Source: Bacteroidales bacterium (GTDB lineage Bacteria; Bacteroidota; Bacteroidia; Bacteroidales; UBA932). From it: a stretch of 58,298 nt of DNA. Positions within the stretch are counted from its first letter, which is position 1. The number at the start of each line of letters is the position of its first letter. Both the position numbers and the translations under genes were made by a program. This document shows, in pieces, positions 35,609-43,962 of the stretch. The notes under the pieces are model-generated. The model saw only the letters and a list, made by a program, of their open reading frames with translations. It did no database searches and had not been told where the DNA came from. Where the stretch lies: NCBI GenBank assembly GCA_017509755.1, contig JAFWOY010000022.1, positions 1 to 58,298 on the forward strand, given 5' to 3'.

Positions 35609-36835
35609 ATGGATGTAAGACGCATTTTTCCGGCTTTGGACCGGCAGATTTACGGCAAACCGTTGATCTATTTCGACAACGCGGCGACCGCCCAACGGCC
35701 GCAAGCCGTGCTGGATCTCCAGCAACGGCTCTGCGTGGAGGCCTGCGGCAATGTCCACAGGGCTGTCCATAAGCTGGGTGCCGATGCGACTGACTATTAT
35801 GAAGCCGGCCGTGAAGCCGCCCGCAGCTATCTGCATGCCCCGGCCCGTGAAAACATCGTCATCACCAGCGGGACAACCGCTTCCATCAACCTGGCAGCGA
35901 CCTGTTTCTGCCAGCGATTCGTCCGGAAGGGCGATCGCATCCTGATCTCGGAGGCTGAGCACCACAGCAACATCGTGCCCTGGCAACTGGCTTGTGAGCG
36001 TCACGGGGCGACCCTGGAGGTTCTCCCGGTCGATGAACTGGGCGAAATAGCTGTCGAATCATTGGACCAGCGGCTGCGCAAGGCCGAGGGCCGCATCAAG
36101 TTGGTTGCGATAACCCATATTTCCAACGTGTTGGGTGTTGTCAATCCTGTGGAAGAGGTGATTGCTGTTGCACACAAGTATGATGTGCCTGTCCTGCTGG
36201 ATGGGGCCCAGGGCATCGTTCACGAGCAAGTGGATGTTCAGGCGCTCGATTGCGATTTCTACGCATTCTCGGGCCACAAGGTCTATGCGCCCACGGGCGT
36301 CGGCATCCTGTACGGCAAGAAGCGCTGGCTGGAGGCGATGCCGCCCTATATGGGGGGCGGCGAGATGATTGAAAGCGTCTCTTTTGAGAAGACCACGTAT
36401 GCGCCCCTGCCGCTCAAATTCGAGGCCGGCACGCCCAATTTCGTGGCGGCTGCCTGCCTGGCGCCAGCCCTGGAAACCGCGCGCCTGCTGGCAGAAGATC
36501 CCGCTTTGCAGGAGAATCAGCGCACGATGCGCGACTATCTGTTGGAAGAACTGCCCCGGATCGAGGGGCTGCGCATCTATGGTCTGCCCCGTGACCCGGC
36601 GCGGAAGATTCCGCTCATTTCCTTCGCGGTGGAAGGCGCTTTCCCGTCCGATCTGGCCCAGATTCTCGACAAGATGGGCATTGCGGTCCGTACGGGGCAC
36701 ATGTGCGCCGAGCCATTGCTGCACCGCTACGGCCAGACCTCCCTGCTGCGCGCCTCGCTGGCTCCGTACAACACGCTTGCGGAATGTGAATCCTTTGTGA
36801 CGGCGCTCCACCGGGCCGTCCAGATGCTTCGATAA
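35609..36835 (+). CDS. sufS: SufS-type cysteine desulfurase
   Basis: From ATG 35609 (MDVRRIFPALDRQIYGKPLI) the protein is 408 aa. Group II features are: YFDNAATAQRP, ITSGTTASINLAA, the PLP lysine in SGHKVYAPTG and the active cysteine in RTGHMCAEPL. It mobilises sulfur from cysteine for Fe-S cluster assembly and hands it to SufE. The next gene is a SufE fusion starting 4 nt after this stop, which supports the pairing. SufBCD genes are not adjacent. Confidence 0.95.
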   Translation: MDVRRIFPALDRQIYGKPLIYFDNAATAQRPQAVLDLQQRLCVEACGNVHRAVHKLGADATDYYEAGREAARSYLHAPARENIVITSGTTASINLAATCFCQRFVRKGDRILISEAEHHSNIVPWQLACERHGATLEVLPVDELGEIAVESLDQRLRKAEGRIKLVAITHISNVLGVVNPVEEVIAVAHKYDVPVLLDGAQGIVHEQVDVQALDCDFYAFSGHKVYAPTGVGILYGKKRWLEAMPPYMGGGEMIESVSFEKTTYAPLPLKFEAGTPNFVAAACLAPALETARLLAEDPALQENQRTMRDYLLEELPRIEGLRIYGLPRDPARKIPLISFAVEGAFPSDLAQILDKMGIAVRTGHMCAEPLLHRYGQTSLLRASLAPYNTLAECESFVTALHRAVQMLR

Positions 36836-36838
36836 ACC

Positions 36839-37609
36839 ATGAAAACGATACAGGAAATACAAGCTGATATTGTTGAAGAGTTCGCCGTCTTCACCGACTG
36901 GATGGATAAATACGAGTATCTCATCGAATTGGGCAAAAGCATGCCGCTCATCGAGGAGAAGGACAAGACCGAAAGCAACCTGATCCGCGGCTGCCAGTCA
37001 CGGGTATGGCTTTCCTGCCGGGAAGAGGACGGACACCTTTATTTTGCCGCCGACAGCGATGCCATCATCACCAAGGGCATCATTTCACTGCTGCTGAAAG
37101 TCTATGACGGGCAGACGCCCGAAGCGATCCTGGCAGCGGATGAAGGGTTCATCGAACAGATCGGTCTCAAGGAAAATCTCTCGCCGACGCGGGCCAACGG
37201 GTTGGTGTCGATGATCCAGACGATCAAGGGATATGCGGCGGCGTGGCGGGTCGGCGCGAAGGCGCCGGGCCAGCCGTCCGCCGAGGGCGAACAAGCGGCG
37301 GCGAAGAATGAACTGGAAGCAGATATCGTTGTCGCCTTGCGGCAGGTGTATGATCCGGAGATTCCGGTCAACATCTACGATCTGGGTCTGATCTACGACA
37401 TCCAAGCCGATGCCGACGGACAAGTGTTTATCAAGATGACGCTCACGGCTCCGAACTGTCCCATCGCCGACGATGTGGTGGCACAAGTGCGCGAGGCCGT
37501 GCAAGACGTTCCTGGTGTGAAGGATGTGCAGGTAGAGTTGGTCTTTGAACCGGAATGGACGACCGACCGGATGAGCGAGGAAGCCAAACTGGAACTGGGT
37601 ATGCTATGA
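36839..37609 (+). CDS. SufE-MIP18 (DUF59/SufT-like) fusion protein
   Basis: The 256-aa protein has two parts. Residues 1-140 are SufE (IVEEFAVFTDWMDKYEYLIE, LIRGCQSRVWLSC with the sulfur-accepting Cys). After an Ala/Glu-rich linker (about 142-158), residues 160-256 are a MIP18/DUF59 domain (VALRQVYDPEIPVNIYDLGL, MTLTAPNCPIADDV). SufE relays persulfide from SufS, and MIP18 proteins help mature or deliver Fe-S clusters. Fusing them would link sulfur supply to cluster transfer. Its stop overlaps the folK start (ATGA). Confidence 0.93.
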   Translation: MKTIQEIQADIVEEFAVFTDWMDKYEYLIELGKSMPLIEEKDKTESNLIRGCQSRVWLSCREEDGHLYFAADSDAIITKGIISLLLKVYDGQTPEAILAADEGFIEQIGLKENLSPTRANGLVSMIQTIKGYAAAWRVGAKAPGQPSAEGEQAAAKNELEADIVVALRQVYDPEIPVNIYDLGLIYDIQADADGQVFIKMTLTAPNCPIADDVVAQVREAVQDVPGVKDVQVELVFEPEWTTDRMSEEAKLELGML

Positions 37610-38022
37610 TTTATTTGGTGCTGGGATCGAATCTGGGTGACCGGGAATGGAACCTTGAGCAGGCAAAGGCCCTGCTGGCGGAGGCCCTCAAGGTTGATAT
37701 GCTTTGTTCCCAGGTGCTGGAGACGGATGCTGTCGGTTTCAACGGACCGGCCTTCCTGAACCAGGCACTGTGCTTTGAGAGCGACATTTCACCTGAAGCG
37801 CTGCTCGATCTCTGCCAGTCCATCGAAGAGAAGCTCGGCCGCCCCCGGCATCAGGCCGAATACGATGCGGAAGGCCGTCGCATCTTCCACGACCGCACGA
37901 TGGACATCGACATCTTGACCTTCAACGGCCAGGAGATCCACACCGACCGCCTCGACATTCCCCATCCCCAGCTTTGGGAACGGCCGTATGTACAAGAATT
38001 ATTAAATGATATAACGATATGA
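37606..38022 (+). CDS. folK: HPPK, 6-hydroxymethyl-7,8-dihydropterin pyrophosphokinase
   Basis: From ATG 37606, in a 4-base overlap with the SufE fusion, the product is 138 aa. It starts MIYLVLGSNLGDREWNLEQA and carries the HPPK signature HDRTMDIDIL and IPHPQLWERPYV. It transfers pyrophosphate from ATP to the pterin in folate synthesis. It is about 20 residues shorter than E. coli HPPK but complete at both ends. It overlaps glyS by 4 bases. Confidence 0.93.
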   Translation: MIYLVLGSNLGDREWNLEQAKALLAEALKVDMLCSQVLETDAVGFNGPAFLNQALCFESDISPEALLDLCQSIEEKLGRPRHQAEYDAEGRRIFHDRTMDIDILTFNGQEIHTDRLDIPHPQLWERPYVQELLNDITI

Positions 38023-39566
38023 CACAGGAAGAAGTATTCAAGACGCTCGTGGCGCATGCCAAAGAGTATGGTTTCATTTTTCAGTCCAGCGAGATCTACG
38101 ATGGTCTGAGCGCCGTGTATGACTACGGCCAGATGGGCGTCGAGATGAAGAATAACATCAAGCGTTACTGGTGGGAAGCGATGGTGCACCTCAACGACAA
38201 CATCGTGGGCATCGACTCCGCCATTTTCATGCACCCCCGTATCTGGGAAGCCTCGGGCCACGTGGGTGCTTTCAACGACCCGCTCATCGACAACAAGGAT
38301 TCCAAGAAACGCTACCGCGCCGACGTGCTCATCGAAGAGTATCTGGCCAAGCTCGAGGAAAAGATGAACAAGGAGGTGGAGAAGGGCCGCCGCAAGTTCG
38401 GCGAAGCCTTCAACGAGGAGCAGTTCCGCGCCACCAACCCCAATGTACTGCGCAGCAAGACCAAATATGACGAAGTCCATGCCCGGATGACCAAGGCCTT
38501 GAACGACAACGACCTCAAGGAACTCCGCCAGATTATTGTCGACTGCGAGATCGCTTGTCCGATTTCCGGTACCAAGAACTGGACCGACGTGCGCCAGTTC
38601 AACCTGATGTTCAGCACCCAGCTCGGCAATGTGGACGGCGGTGTGGGCACCATCTATCTCCGTCCCGAAACCGCGCAAGGTATCTTCGTCAATTTCCTCA
38701 ATGTGCAGAAGACCGGCCGCATGAAGGTTCCTTTCGGTATTGCCCAGATCGGCAAGGCGTTCCGCAACGAGATCGTGGCCCGTCAGTTCATTTTCCGCAT
38801 GCGCGAGTTCGAGCAGATGGAGATGCAGTTCTTCGTCCGTCCCGGCGAGGAGATGAAATGGTTCAAGCAGTGGAAAGAGACGCGTCTGGCCTGGCACAAG
38901 GCACTGGGTTTGGGGGACGAAAAATACCGCTTCCACGACCACGAAAAACTGGCGCATTACGCCAATGCCGCTACGGATATCGAATTCGAATTCCCCTTCG
39001 GTTTCAAGGAACTCGAAGGTATCCACAGCCGTACAGACTTCGACTTGTCGCAGCACCAGAAATTCAGCGGCCGCAAGATCCAGTATTTCGATCCCGAGAC
39101 CAATGAAAGCTACACCCCGTATGTCATCGAAACCTCGATCGGTCTGGACCGTACGTTCCTGGCCGTGCTTTCATCCGCTTATACGGAAGAGAAACTGGAG
39201 AATGGGGAAGAGCGCGTAGTCTTGAAATTGCCTGCGTGCCTGGCGCCGGTCAAGCTGGCTGTGCTCCCGCTCGTCAAGAAAGACGGCCTGCCTGAAAAGG
39301 CACGTGAGATCCTCGACGACCTGCGCTTCGATTTCAACTGCCAGTATGACGAAAAAGACTCCATCGGCAAACGTTACCGCCGGCAGGATGCCATCGGAAC
39401 GCCCTACTGCATCACGATTGACCACGACACGCTGGAAGACGGCTGCGTGACGCTGCGCGACCGCGACACGATGCTTCAGGAACGCATCCCGATCGGCCGG
39501 CTCCGCGAGATCGTGGAAAGCCGCGTCAGCATGAAGCCGCTGTTCAGGCAGATCCACAAGATTTAG
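38019..39566 (+). CDS. glyS: glycyl-tRNA synthetase, homodimeric class II
   Basis: The 515-aa protein matches the alpha2-type enzyme: GFIFQSSEIYDGLSAVYDYG at the start, motif 2 with FRNEIVARQFIFRMREFEQM, motif 3 near IGLDRTFLAVLSS, and an anticodon-binding domain (LAVLPLVKKDGLPEKAREIL). It charges tRNA-Gly. The gene is last in the sufS-sufE/MIP18-folK-glyS run, joined by an ATGA overlap. Confidence 0.95.
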   Translation: MTQEEVFKTLVAHAKEYGFIFQSSEIYDGLSAVYDYGQMGVEMKNNIKRYWWEAMVHLNDNIVGIDSAIFMHPRIWEASGHVGAFNDPLIDNKDSKKRYRADVLIEEYLAKLEEKMNKEVEKGRRKFGEAFNEEQFRATNPNVLRSKTKYDEVHARMTKALNDNDLKELRQIIVDCEIACPISGTKNWTDVRQFNLMFSTQLGNVDGGVGTIYLRPETAQGIFVNFLNVQKTGRMKVPFGIAQIGKAFRNEIVARQFIFRMREFEQMEMQFFVRPGEEMKWFKQWKETRLAWHKALGLGDEKYRFHDHEKLAHYANAATDIEFEFPFGFKELEGIHSRTDFDLSQHQKFSGRKIQYFDPETNESYTPYVIETSIGLDRTFLAVLSSAYTEEKLENGEERVVLKLPACLAPVKLAVLPLVKKDGLPEKAREILDDLRFDFNCQYDEKDSIGKRYRRQDAIGTPYCITIDHDTLEDGCVTLRDRDTMLQERIPIGRLREIVESRVSMKPLFRQIHKI

Positions 39567-39609
39567 ACTGCTTGCCCAGCGGGCTTCTGCTCTGCAGGGT
39601 GGCGTTCTC

Positions 39610-40347
39610 CTATAGGTCGTCGAAAGGATTCCTTCCTGACGGCGTATTCAAGGATTTCGCTGAAGCGTTTGCGTAGGTCAGGATTACGTGCCAGGCCGAA
39701 CGCGTTGATACGTCGGCATCAAGGGTGATGGTCCCGTTGGGAAGGTTATAGACCGCCAGGTTGTTGTCTGTCGAAGTCTTCGGCTCGATGCTGTATTTTT
39801 GGGTTAGAGCCTCCTTGAGCGAATCATAAGCCTTCTCCAGTTCGTCCCAATCCGATATGACCGGGAAGTCCACGCGGACTTCCTGGACAGGATTGTTTCC
39901 GGAGGGCGTAATCTTACATCCGCTATACCCTGAAAAATCCCCGGTATAGGTCCCGTCTCCGTTTCTCTTGAAGCCGGCTTTGACCAGTTCCGTCCCAAAA
40001 GAAGAAAGCGTTCCGGTCATGGGGATTCCTTTGAAGGAAAGCGGGGTAGAGGAGGAAGAAGAGGCCGTAGGGGTCGTGGTGGTTTTGTTTGTTGACGAAC
40101 TGGCTGGTTTGCCTGTGCCGATGCCAAGCTCTCTTTCCAGCTCCTTGATCTCTTCACTTGAATAGGGTTTGTCCAAGGACTTTTCCTCGGTCTTTTCTTT
40201 CGGACGGAACCAACCGCCGTTTTCATCGTCATTTCCGCCAGTCGAACTTCCGGGGAAAGAGATGACGCTACCCAAACGGTCGGAGCAGAACTTAACGGCC
40301 AGCACCACGACCGCCAGGACCAGGATGATTCTGATGAGTTTTTTCAT
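39610..40347 (-). CDS. membrane-anchored protein of unknown function
   Basis: From ATG 40347 (MKKLIRIILVLAVVVLAVKF) the protein is 245 aa. It has an N-terminal membrane segment (about 4-20), a charged stretch, a Ser/Thr-rich linker (about 85-105, many S and T in a row) and a C-terminal alpha/beta domain (KGIPMTGTLSSFGTELVKAG to WHVILTYANA). The C-terminal domain resembles the small secreted Bacteroidales proteins that compare residues across paired beta strands, but no name can be given. A longer reading through repeat modules to 40530 was rejected. Confidence 0.7.
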   Translation of the reverse strand: MKKLIRIILVLAVVVLAVKFCSDRLGSVISFPGSSTGGNDDENGGWFRPKEKTEEKSLDKPYSSEEIKELERELGIGTGKPASSSTNKTTTTPTASSSSSTPLSFKGIPMTGTLSSFGTELVKAGFKRNGDGTYTGDFSGYSGCKITPSGNNPVQEVRVDFPVISDWDELEKAYDSLKEALTQKYSIEPKTSTDNNLAVYNLPNGTITLDADVSTRSAWHVILTYANASAKSLNTPSGRNPFDDL

Positions 40348-40419
40348 GGCAAGGAGAAAAATATCGAACGTTACACAAATATACGGATCCTGTCCCAGAA
40401 AACCAAGAAAGGCACGATG

Positions 40420-40605
40420 TCTCCGGTCTTTCTGTTCCGACGGGGACAGAAAGACTTTGGCCACAGAAGGAACCTGCTCGGCGTAAGGTGCATTCTGTGG
40501 CCGACCAAGGGCCTTCAGTGCTCTGGCCAATCTTGCCGCGACAGGACTCTACTCCGGCCAGGAATCCTGTCGCGGCAAGACTATTGAGGATCAGCGGAAA
40601 TACCA
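40420..40605. repeat. composite of three hairpin modules upstream of the Memo gene
   Basis: In 190 bp there are three modules. GTCTTTCTGT (40426-40435) pairs with ACAGAAAGAC (40446-40455). GGCCACAGAA (40459-40468) pairs with TTCTGTGGCC (40493-40502). A 16-bp perfect dyad, TCTTGCCGCGACAGGA (40531-40546) with TCCTGTCGCGGCAAGA (40565-40580), has an 18-nt spacer. They are followed by GGATCAGCGGAAATACC, the edge sequence of both large islands. All three hairpin types recur in the islands. Confidence 0.88.
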
Positions 40606-40631
40606 TGGATGGCGATTAAGCGGAAAATGGT

Positions 40632-40639
40632 TATCTTTG
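40632..40639 (+). promoter_or_regulatory. -7 element of the Memo-AMMECR1 gene
   Basis: TATCTTTG (40632-40639) matches TAnnTTTG. It lies downstream of an earlier in-frame ATG (40609), which favours the ATG at 40666 as the true start. Confidence 0.5.
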
Positions 40640-40665
40640 TCTTATTCGCACCATTTATTCAATCC

Positions 40666-42114
40666 ATGCCCATGTCCAGCCATTCCGATAGTCCGAAAAT
40701 CAGAAAACCGGCCGTTGCCGGATCGTTTTATCCTTCTTCAGCGGAGGAAATCCAGGCTATGACAGCAGCGTGGCTGCATCCGACGCAGGGCGCTCCGGCT
40801 CCGCAGGCGCTGATTGTGCCGCATGCGGGGTATGTGTTCAGTGGCGAAGTGGCGGCGGCAGGATTTAGCCACATTCCCCAAGCGCACAATTATAAGCGGA
40901 TTATCCTGATCGGGCCGAGCCACCGGGTCGGATTTGCCGGGGCGAGTGTGGATACGCTTTACGATTATGCCGGAACGCCGCTGGGCGATGTCAAGATCGA
41001 TATTGCCACGGGGCAGGAGCTCGTCCGTAAGGGAGAGGGCGTGTTCACTTGCCGGCACGATGCGCACGACCGCGAGCATTGTCTGGAAGTGCAGTTGCCT
41101 TTCCTGCAGATGGTTTTCGGGGATGTTCCGCCCATTGTGCCTATTATCATCGGGACCCAGCGCCTGGGCGTCCTGCAGCAGATAGCCGAGGTTCTGGAGC
41201 CCTATTTCAACGAGGAGAATCTCTTCATCATCAGTTCGGATTTCTCGCACTATCCTTCGTATGAAGATGCCAGAACCTCCGATCTTTTCCTGGCCGAAGC
41301 CATTACCTCCGGGGGGCTGGTGGAATTCCTCAACGCGCTTTCGGACCTTGACAAGAAGGGCTTCCCGGGAGAGGATACGGCGGCCTGCGGAGCCAGCGCC
41401 ATCGCAGTCCTGCTCTCCATAATGGATACGCAAGGTCGAGGGTTCTTCGCCGTCGAACACGTGATGTACCGGAATTCCGGGGACTCGCCGTATGGTGACA
41501 AGGACAGCGTCGTGGGATACAATGCCATCGTTGTGACGCGGGAGGACGAGCATCTCTTCCATTTCACGGAAGAGGAGAAGGCGCGGATGATTGCCACGGT
41601 CCGAGCGGCGATCTATGCCAAGCTCGGTCTCGCTTTCGAGGGTGACGCCGTCCCCATCGGAATCCTGAAAGAAAAAGGCTACGGCGTGTTCGTGACACTC
41701 TATCTTGACGGGCGCCTCCGCGGCTGCATCGGGCGCTTCACTTCATCGTCCAGCCTCCAGGCTACGATTCGGGAGATGGCGCTGAGCGCTGCGTTCGACG
41801 ACCCGCGTTTCCCCGCCTTGTCCAGAAAAGAGGCGCCCCGAATCGAAATCGAGGTTTCCGTACTCTCGCCGCTCAAGCGGATTCAGTCGCCCGATGAATT
41901 CAAGTTGGGCCGCGACGGCATCTATATGATCAAGGGCTATAACCACGGCACCTTCCTGCCCCAGGTCGCTACGGAAACGGGCTGGACCATGGAAGAGTTC
42001 CTGGGCCATTGCGCTCGCGACAAGGCCGGCATCGGCTGGTTTGGCTGGAAAGACGCCGAGCTCTACACCTATCAAGCCGAAGTGGTAAAGGAGTCGGATC
42101 TGGCGGGGAAATGA
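40666..42114 (+). CDS. AmmeMemoRadiSam protein: Memo-AMMECR1 fusion (parts B and A)
   Basis: From ATG 40666 the protein is 482 aa. The N-terminal Memo domain (KPAVAGSFYPSSAEEIQ, VPHAGYVFSGEVAA, GPSHRVGFAG, SSDFSHY) carries the conserved metal-binding histidines of extradiol-dioxygenase-like Memo proteins. The C-terminal AMMECR1 domain follows (about 305-480: GVFVTLYLDGRLRGCIGRF with the RGCIG signature). Together with the next gene, a radical SAM enzyme, this is the widespread AmmeMemoRadiSam set of unknown substrate. The start is uncertain (40609, 40666 or 40672); 40666 was chosen because of the -7 box. Confidence 0.9.
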   Translation: MPMSSHSDSPKIRKPAVAGSFYPSSAEEIQAMTAAWLHPTQGAPAPQALIVPHAGYVFSGEVAAAGFSHIPQAHNYKRIILIGPSHRVGFAGASVDTLYDYAGTPLGDVKIDIATGQELVRKGEGVFTCRHDAHDREHCLEVQLPFLQMVFGDVPPIVPIIIGTQRLGVLQQIAEVLEPYFNEENLFIISSDFSHYPSYEDARTSDLFLAEAITSGGLVEFLNALSDLDKKGFPGEDTAACGASAIAVLLSIMDTQGRGFFAVEHVMYRNSGDSPYGDKDSVVGYNAIVVTREDEHLFHFTEEEKARMIATVRAAIYAKLGLAFEGDAVPIGILKEKGYGVFVTLYLDGRLRGCIGRFTSSSSLQATIREMALSAAFDDPRFPALSRKEAPRIEIEVSVLSPLKRIQSPDEFKLGRDGIYMIKGYNHGTFLPQVATETGWTMEEFLGHCARDKAGIGWFGWKDAELYTYQAEVVKESDLAGK

Positions 42115-42977
42115 TGAAGGAAGCAAGGTTTTATACCGCGACGGAAGAGGGCGTGCAGTGCCTGCTCTGCCCGCATCATTGTCGGATCAAGGAAGGAAGC
42201 CGGGGTATTTGCCGCAGCCGAGAGTGCCGTGGCGGCAAACTGTACGCCCTTTCCTACGGAATCCCCTGCGCCTGCGCCATCGACCCCGTCGAGAAAAAAC
42301 CCCTGAACCGGTTCCTGCCCGGAACGTACTGCCTCTCGCTGAGCTGCACCGGCTGCAACCTGTCGTGCCGCTGGTGCCAGAACAGCGACATCTCCCAGGT
42401 CGTCCCGGAAGAGGCCGAATGCACGCACCTGTCCCCCGCCGACGCGGTGGACCTCTGCCTCCGCCGCGGACTCCCCGCACTCGCCTATACCTATACCGAG
42501 CCCTTCACTTGGTGGGAGTATATGTACGACATGGCGGTCCTCGCCCACGCAAATGGCTTGAAAAACATCCTGGTCTCCGCCGGCTATGTGGAAAAAGAGC
42601 CGCTCTGCGAAATCCTCCCATATCTCGACGCCGTCAATATCGACATCAAAGCCCTGGACGACCCTTTTTACCGTAAGTATTGCGGCGCCACTCTCGCACC
42701 TGTGCTGGAAAACATCCTGGCCATGAAAGAGGCTGGCGTCCATGTCGAAATCACGAACCTTCTGGTCACCGGACTCAATGACTCCCACGAATCTGTGGTC
42801 CGGCTCTGCCAATGGATGGCAGACGCAGGCCTCCAGGACGTCCCCCTCCACTTTAGCCGATACTTCCCAAGGTATCGGATGAAAGAGCCGGGACCCACGC
42901 CGGCCGCGACGCTCTTCACGGCCAGGGAAACGGCGCTGTCATTGGGAATCAAGGATGTGTTTTTGGGGAATATATGA
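42111..42977 (+). CDS. AmmeMemoRadiSam radical SAM enzyme
   Basis: From ATG 42111, in an ATGA overlap with the Memo gene, the protein is 288 aa. A PflA-like N-terminus (CLLCPHHCRIKEGSRGICRS) precedes the radical SAM motif CNLSCRWC (CxxxCxxC). Later parts (YTYTEPFTWWEYM, LVTGLNDSHESVV) match activating-enzyme-like family members. It should bind a 4Fe-4S cluster and cleave SAM. The target is unknown; the tight coupling to Memo-AMMECR1 suggests joint action on one substrate. Confidence 0.92.
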   Translation: MMKEARFYTATEEGVQCLLCPHHCRIKEGSRGICRSRECRGGKLYALSYGIPCACAIDPVEKKPLNRFLPGTYCLSLSCTGCNLSCRWCQNSDISQVVPEEAECTHLSPADAVDLCLRRGLPALAYTYTEPFTWWEYMYDMAVLAHANGLKNILVSAGYVEKEPLCEILPYLDAVNIDIKALDDPFYRKYCGATLAPVLENILAMKEAGVHVEITNLLVTGLNDSHESVVRLCQWMADAGLQDVPLHFSRYFPRYRMKEPGPTPAATLFTARETALSLGIKDVFLGNI

Positions 42978-43502
42978 CGGCCGCGACCAGATTATGTGAC
43001 TTCTTTTCAATCCGATGATTGCGTTTCCCATTTTATAAAAATTATTTGTATATATTTGTAATCGATTTATTTATCATCCAATGAATACACGATATTTCCA
43101 GCATTTGCGGGAGAACCGTCCATGGGACCACTTTGACAAATGACCCTTTCCGGCTTCAGCTCGAATATCGCTAGACCGGGGGTCTCATAAAACCTTTTTT
43201 GTGACTGCTCCATCTTCGTTTGCATAGACTGATCAACTAGCTAAGAGTTAACGCCTTGTTTCAAGTTTTGATTATAGCGAAGAAATTATCAATTTTTTTA
43301 TAAATACACGATAATGACCCTATAATCGTAGTTGGCCACAGAATGCGCTCTTACGAGAGCAATCTCTCGACCGACGAAACGGCTACAAATAACCGTAAAT
43401 ATATTAGAGTTAGAGTCTTGATTCGTTTTGTATTATAACGGACAATGCGTATCTTTAGACCGGCTAATCTGAATTATCTATCTGAGGACGAAAGGCAACC
43501 CA
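42978..43502. other. A+T-rich gap with promoter, short reading frame and one repeat arm
   Basis: The gap holds a -7 box TATATTTG (43051-43058) followed by a 20-codon frame at 43081-43143 (MNTRYFQHLRENRPWDHFDK) that starts like the next gene (MNTRY). A hairpin-like CTAGACCGGGGGTCT lies near 43171. The repeat arm GGCCACAGAATGCGC (43334-43348) is present. I read the short frame as a remnant of a paralog of the 43503 gene. Confidence 0.5.
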
Positions 43503-43802
43503 ATGAATACTCGGTACAAACTGTTGATTGAAATGGCAAACCTGATCGTTGAAAAGGTGAAACAATACCTCTCCGAGTTCAACTCTTTGGACGAAGAGAC
43601 GTTCGTTTGGGTTGATTGGGACGCCCGCTGCGTGTATATCGGCAAAGCCGATGAAGAGCATGAAGGAGACAAAATCCCCCTATGCGATTTTATTTACGAA
43701 GAGGGCGATACGCTTATGCCGGACTACGATCTGATAGACACCTATGCCGCTTCCGAATGGCCCAGCCACAGGGAACAGGGTTCGTCAAATCGTAATTTGT
43801 AG
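43503..43802 (+). CDS. small hypothetical acidic protein
   Basis: The 99-aa protein has a helical start (MNTRYKLLIEMANLIVEKVK) and a beta-rich acidic core (FVWVDWDARCVYIGKADE, LCDFIYEEGDTLMPDYDLID). There is no signal peptide. It resembles small accessory proteins seen near mobile regions in Bacteroidales, but I cannot name a family. The last 15 residues (SEWPSHREQGSSNRNL) look like read-through into repeat-derived DNA, so the natural C-terminus may be lost. Confidence 0.55.
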   Translation: MNTRYKLLIEMANLIVEKVKQYLSEFNSLDEETFVWVDWDARCVYIGKADEEHEGDKIPLCDFIYEEGDTLMPDYDLIDTYAASEWPSHREQGSSNRNL

Positions 43803-43962
43803 AGCCCTCCTATCCCTCCCGGCTGGGTCTCCTCGCTACTGGCAGGGCTGGTTGCTGATGGGCTATTTTTTCGTGTCGATGTTCGTGGCCAGGCTTTTGG
43901 GGAATCACCGCCAAAACCGGGTGGGCGGTATAGGAACCTGCGTTGAAACCAGGAGGTAGCTG

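Noticed and set aside
40348..40530. N-terminal extension of the membrane protein at 39610
   Set aside because: The extension runs through hairpin modules and destroys the membrane leader; ATG 40347 gives a normal start.
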